A stretch of 7,056 nucleotides of DNA, taken from an uncultured Desulfovibrio sp. GTDB taxonomy: Bacteria > Desulfobacterota > Desulfovibrionia > Desulfovibrionales > Desulfovibrionaceae. How positions within the stretch are numbered: position 1 is the stretch's first letter; every line of letters starts with the position of its first letter. Positions 5,780 through 7,056 of the stretch are shown piece after piece. The stretch lies in the NCBI GenBank assembly GCA_945871415.1, contig CAMBWG010000112.1, positions 1 through 7,056 of the forward strand, given 5' to 3'. The notes beneath the pieces are model-generated. The model was not told the DNA's origin and ran no database searches. It saw only the letters and a list, made by a program, of their open reading frames with translations. Both the position numbers and the translations under genes were made by a program.

Positions 5780-7056
5780 TTACTTCTTTTTCTCCTTTTC
5801 TTCCTTTTCCTTCTGCGCTTCCAGCGCGGCGATGCGCCGTAACAGTTCCTCTCCGGCTTCTCTGGGAAATGTTTTTCCTATAGCTGCTTTTAGTTTTTTG
5901 TGCAATTTTTTCAGTCTTGTGTCGAGATGTTTATTGTTGATGGTCGCCCTGGCTCCGGAGATCTTGATTGCCCCCCCTCCGATATCCAGAACGCCGTTAT
6001 CCGTACCGACGATTTTGTTATCGGAAATTTGAATTTTGCCAATGTCAACGGTCGTGCCCTCAAGGCGGATGTTGCCCTGCGGGAGACAGGCGACAACAGC
6101 TTTGCCTTCCATGCCCATAATAACGCCATCCTGATTCATCTCCATGAGGGCCTGATCCCGCTCCAGGGTCAGACTTTCGGGCGTCATGGACAGGGAAGAG
6201 AGGAAAACCTCGTTTTCCCCCTGCTTCTGTCTGCAGCCCAGCGTAAGCAGTTCGGGGGCAAATCTAGCTTCCGTGCAGGGGTCGCCCGTGAGCTCCTTCT
6301 GACTCCTCAGATGGATTTGCCCGTCCCTGTGCGAGGTGAAAAGGAACAGACTGGGCTTGCCGTCCTGATGCTCCTGCATGGCAATAACCCCGTTGCCGCC
6401 ATTCAGAAACAATTCTTTGTCGGCGGAGATGACGGCGTTTTCTTCGCTGCGCTGATAGGACCAGCGATTGCGCCTGTATTCCAGCTCTGTCGTATCGGCG
6501 ATGAACGTCGCTCCTTTGCGGATGGTATCACTCCTTTCGTAGGTGTGGTTGCCTTCGAACCAGCGCTGAGAGTCTATTTCATCCATAAATTTTGTGGCGT
6601 GGTCGCCGGCGTTGACCTCGACGCCCCAGGCGTTTGCCGCGGACATGTCCTGCTGCGCGGGGTTTTTTGCATACGGATCGAGAACGCGGATCGGCTGCGT
6701 ATTCAGGGAAGGGCCCTGCTGACCGAGAGCCTGCGTCGATGCTTCATCCTCGGCCCGGGGCAGATCGCGCGTATTGCGGAGGATGCCCCGCTGGGAATGC
6801 ATGGCAATGGAGTCCTGCGCTGTCATGGTAATGTTACGCTCCTTTGAGCGCAGCAGAATACCGCCAATACGCGTGTAATATTTGTGTATGTTATTATAAT
6901 TTTTATAGAGTATAACAGTTGCGACAACTTCAGGGAGGAGTTTCGTTACCGTGTCGACGGAGAAATTACGTAAGCTGGAATTTTTTGTATTCCTATAATA
7001 TATATCTTTTGTTCCCGGTTTTTCACAGGCATCCGTCCAGGTTTTTTTCAGTTTTG
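5780..7056 (-). CDS. Spike-like (gp5/VgrG needle-type) beta-repeat protein, N-terminus beyond right edge
   Basis: The visible 424 codons form one frame with no stop. Numbering from the right edge, residues 64-84 (GGILLRSKERNIT, then MTAQDSIAMH) and 205-372 show short alternating strands ending in Gly/Asn/Asp turns, such as AVISADKELFLNGGNGVIAM (207-226), GVIMGMEGKAVVACLPQGNI (310-329) and GVLDIGGGAIKISG (354-367). This is the texture of the triple-stranded beta-helix of phage gp5 and the C-terminal needle of VgrG. Between them lies a polar region (97-204). The last 50 residues are helical, basic and end in EKEEKEKKK. An ATG at 6826 (residue 77) would give a 348-residue protein, but the strand pattern runs straight through it, and the 76 upstream codons are open and contain no ATG, GTG or TTG. 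An AAAGGAG lies 12 bases before that ATG, so a start there is not excluded. It is probably a VgrG-like or spike-associated secreted component; the family name is inferred from pattern, not from a recognised catalytic or hub motif. Confidence 0.68.
   Translation of the reverse strand, partial: KLKKTWTDACEKPGTKDIYYRNTKNSSLRNFSVDTVTKLLPEVVATVILYKNYNNIHKYYTRIGGILLRSKERNITMTAQDSIAMHSQRGILRNTRDLPRAEDEASTQALGQQGPSLNTQPIRVLDPYAKNPAQQDMSAANAWGVEVNAGDHATKFMDEIDSQRWFEGNHTYERSDTIRKGATFIADTTELEYRRNRWSYQRSEENAVISADKELFLNGGNGVIAMQEHQDGKPSLFLFTSHRDGQIHLRSQKELTGDPCTEARFAPELLTLGCRQKQGENEVFLSSLSMTPESLTLERDQALMEMNQDGVIMGMEGKAVVACLPQGNIRLEGTTVDIGKIQISDNKIVGTDNGVLDIGGGAIKISGARATINNKHLDTRLKKLHKKLKAAIGKTFPREAGEELLRRIAALEAQKEKEEKEKKK
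5783..5814 (-). promoter_or_regulatory. Homopurine tract serving as possible ribosome binding region
   Basis: The minus strand is purine-only for 32 bases. It encodes the Lys/Glu-rich tail of the spike-like protein and contains AAGGAG and AAGAAG shortly before the exported-protein start at 5776 (GGAG is 15 bases away, the last AAGAAG closer). It is the only Shine-Dalgarno-like sequence available for that gene, so translation of the two genes is probably coupled. Confidence 0.35.
6893..6929 (-). promoter_or_regulatory. Possible promoter elements with 13-base inverted repeat (weak)
   Basis: On the minus strand a TGTTATACT (6917-6909) resembles an extended -10 box and a perfect TATAAT lies at 6898-6893. 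Just upstream is AGTTG-TCG-CAACT, a 5-3-5 inverted repeat (6929-6917), which could be an operator. No good -35 box is found at the right distance. If the spike frame is really coding here, these would be internal and possibly accidental in AT-rich sequence; if not, they would drive the whole operon. Confidence 0.2.

Noticed and set aside
5869..5915. T-rich plus-strand stretch resembling a terminator
   Set aside because: There is no stable GC stem beside it, and it is explained as Lys/Leu codons in the helical tail of the spike-like protein.
5900..6847. 315-codon open frame on the plus strand
   Set aside because: It is antisense to the spike-like gene. Its apparent hydrophobic segments mirror sense-strand codons, and the sense strand has the consistent beta-repeat pattern and operon context.
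6856..6876. Possible sigma-54 promoter (TGGC followed by TGC)
   Set aside because: The GG and GC doublets are not at the required 10-base spacing, so it does not meet the sigma-54 consensus.

Overview
The window is one block of six genes, all read on the minus strand, so transcription runs from the right edge to the left. It is part of a type VI secretion system (T6SS) locus. The anchors are tssF and tssG, two baseplate wedge genes recognisable from conserved motifs along their length, and a DUF2169 protein, a family usually found with T6SS spike and effector cargo. The host must be a Gram-negative bacterium. Coding GC is high (a hand count of one 60-base line inside tssG gives 70%). The TssF/TssG sequences and the DUF2169 partner suggest a sulfate-reducer-type lineage (Desulfovibrionaceae or relatives), but that assignment is only an inference.

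Layout in transcription order: (1) 7056-5780, the 3'-terminal 424 codons of a protein with repeated short beta-strands like the gp5/VgrG spike needle and a lysine-rich helical tail; its true start lies beyond the right edge. (2) 5776-5180, a 198-residue protein with a clear signal peptide. (3) 5170-3458, tssF. (4) 3494-2487, tssG, overlapping tssF by 37 bases. (5) 2439-991, a 482-residue protein I do not recognise. (6) 948-1, a DUF2169 protein whose C-terminus runs off the left edge. The gaps are 3, 9, -37, 47 and 42 bases, so a single operon with translational coupling is very likely. No intergenic stretch reaches 300 bases, and I see no RNA gene, insertion sequence, CRISPR array or convincing terminator.

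How they may work together: TssF and TssG form the wedge that, with TssE and TssK, surrounds the VgrG/PAAR spike. The spike-like protein at the right and the DUF2169 protein at the left are the cargo-side parts: puncturing needle and probable loading adaptor. The two proteins of unknown function, one exported and one predicted cytoplasmic, sit inside this baseplate operon and are the best candidates for undescribed T6SS parts.

The rightmost 216 bases are strikingly AT-rich (38% GC by hand count), yet the spike reading frame stays open across all of them without any ATG, GTG or TTG. The ATG at 6826 is therefore probably internal, although a promoter region with an accidentally open frame is a real alternative. 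Very long plus-strand open frames (up to 715 codons) are shadows of the GC-rich minus-strand genes.
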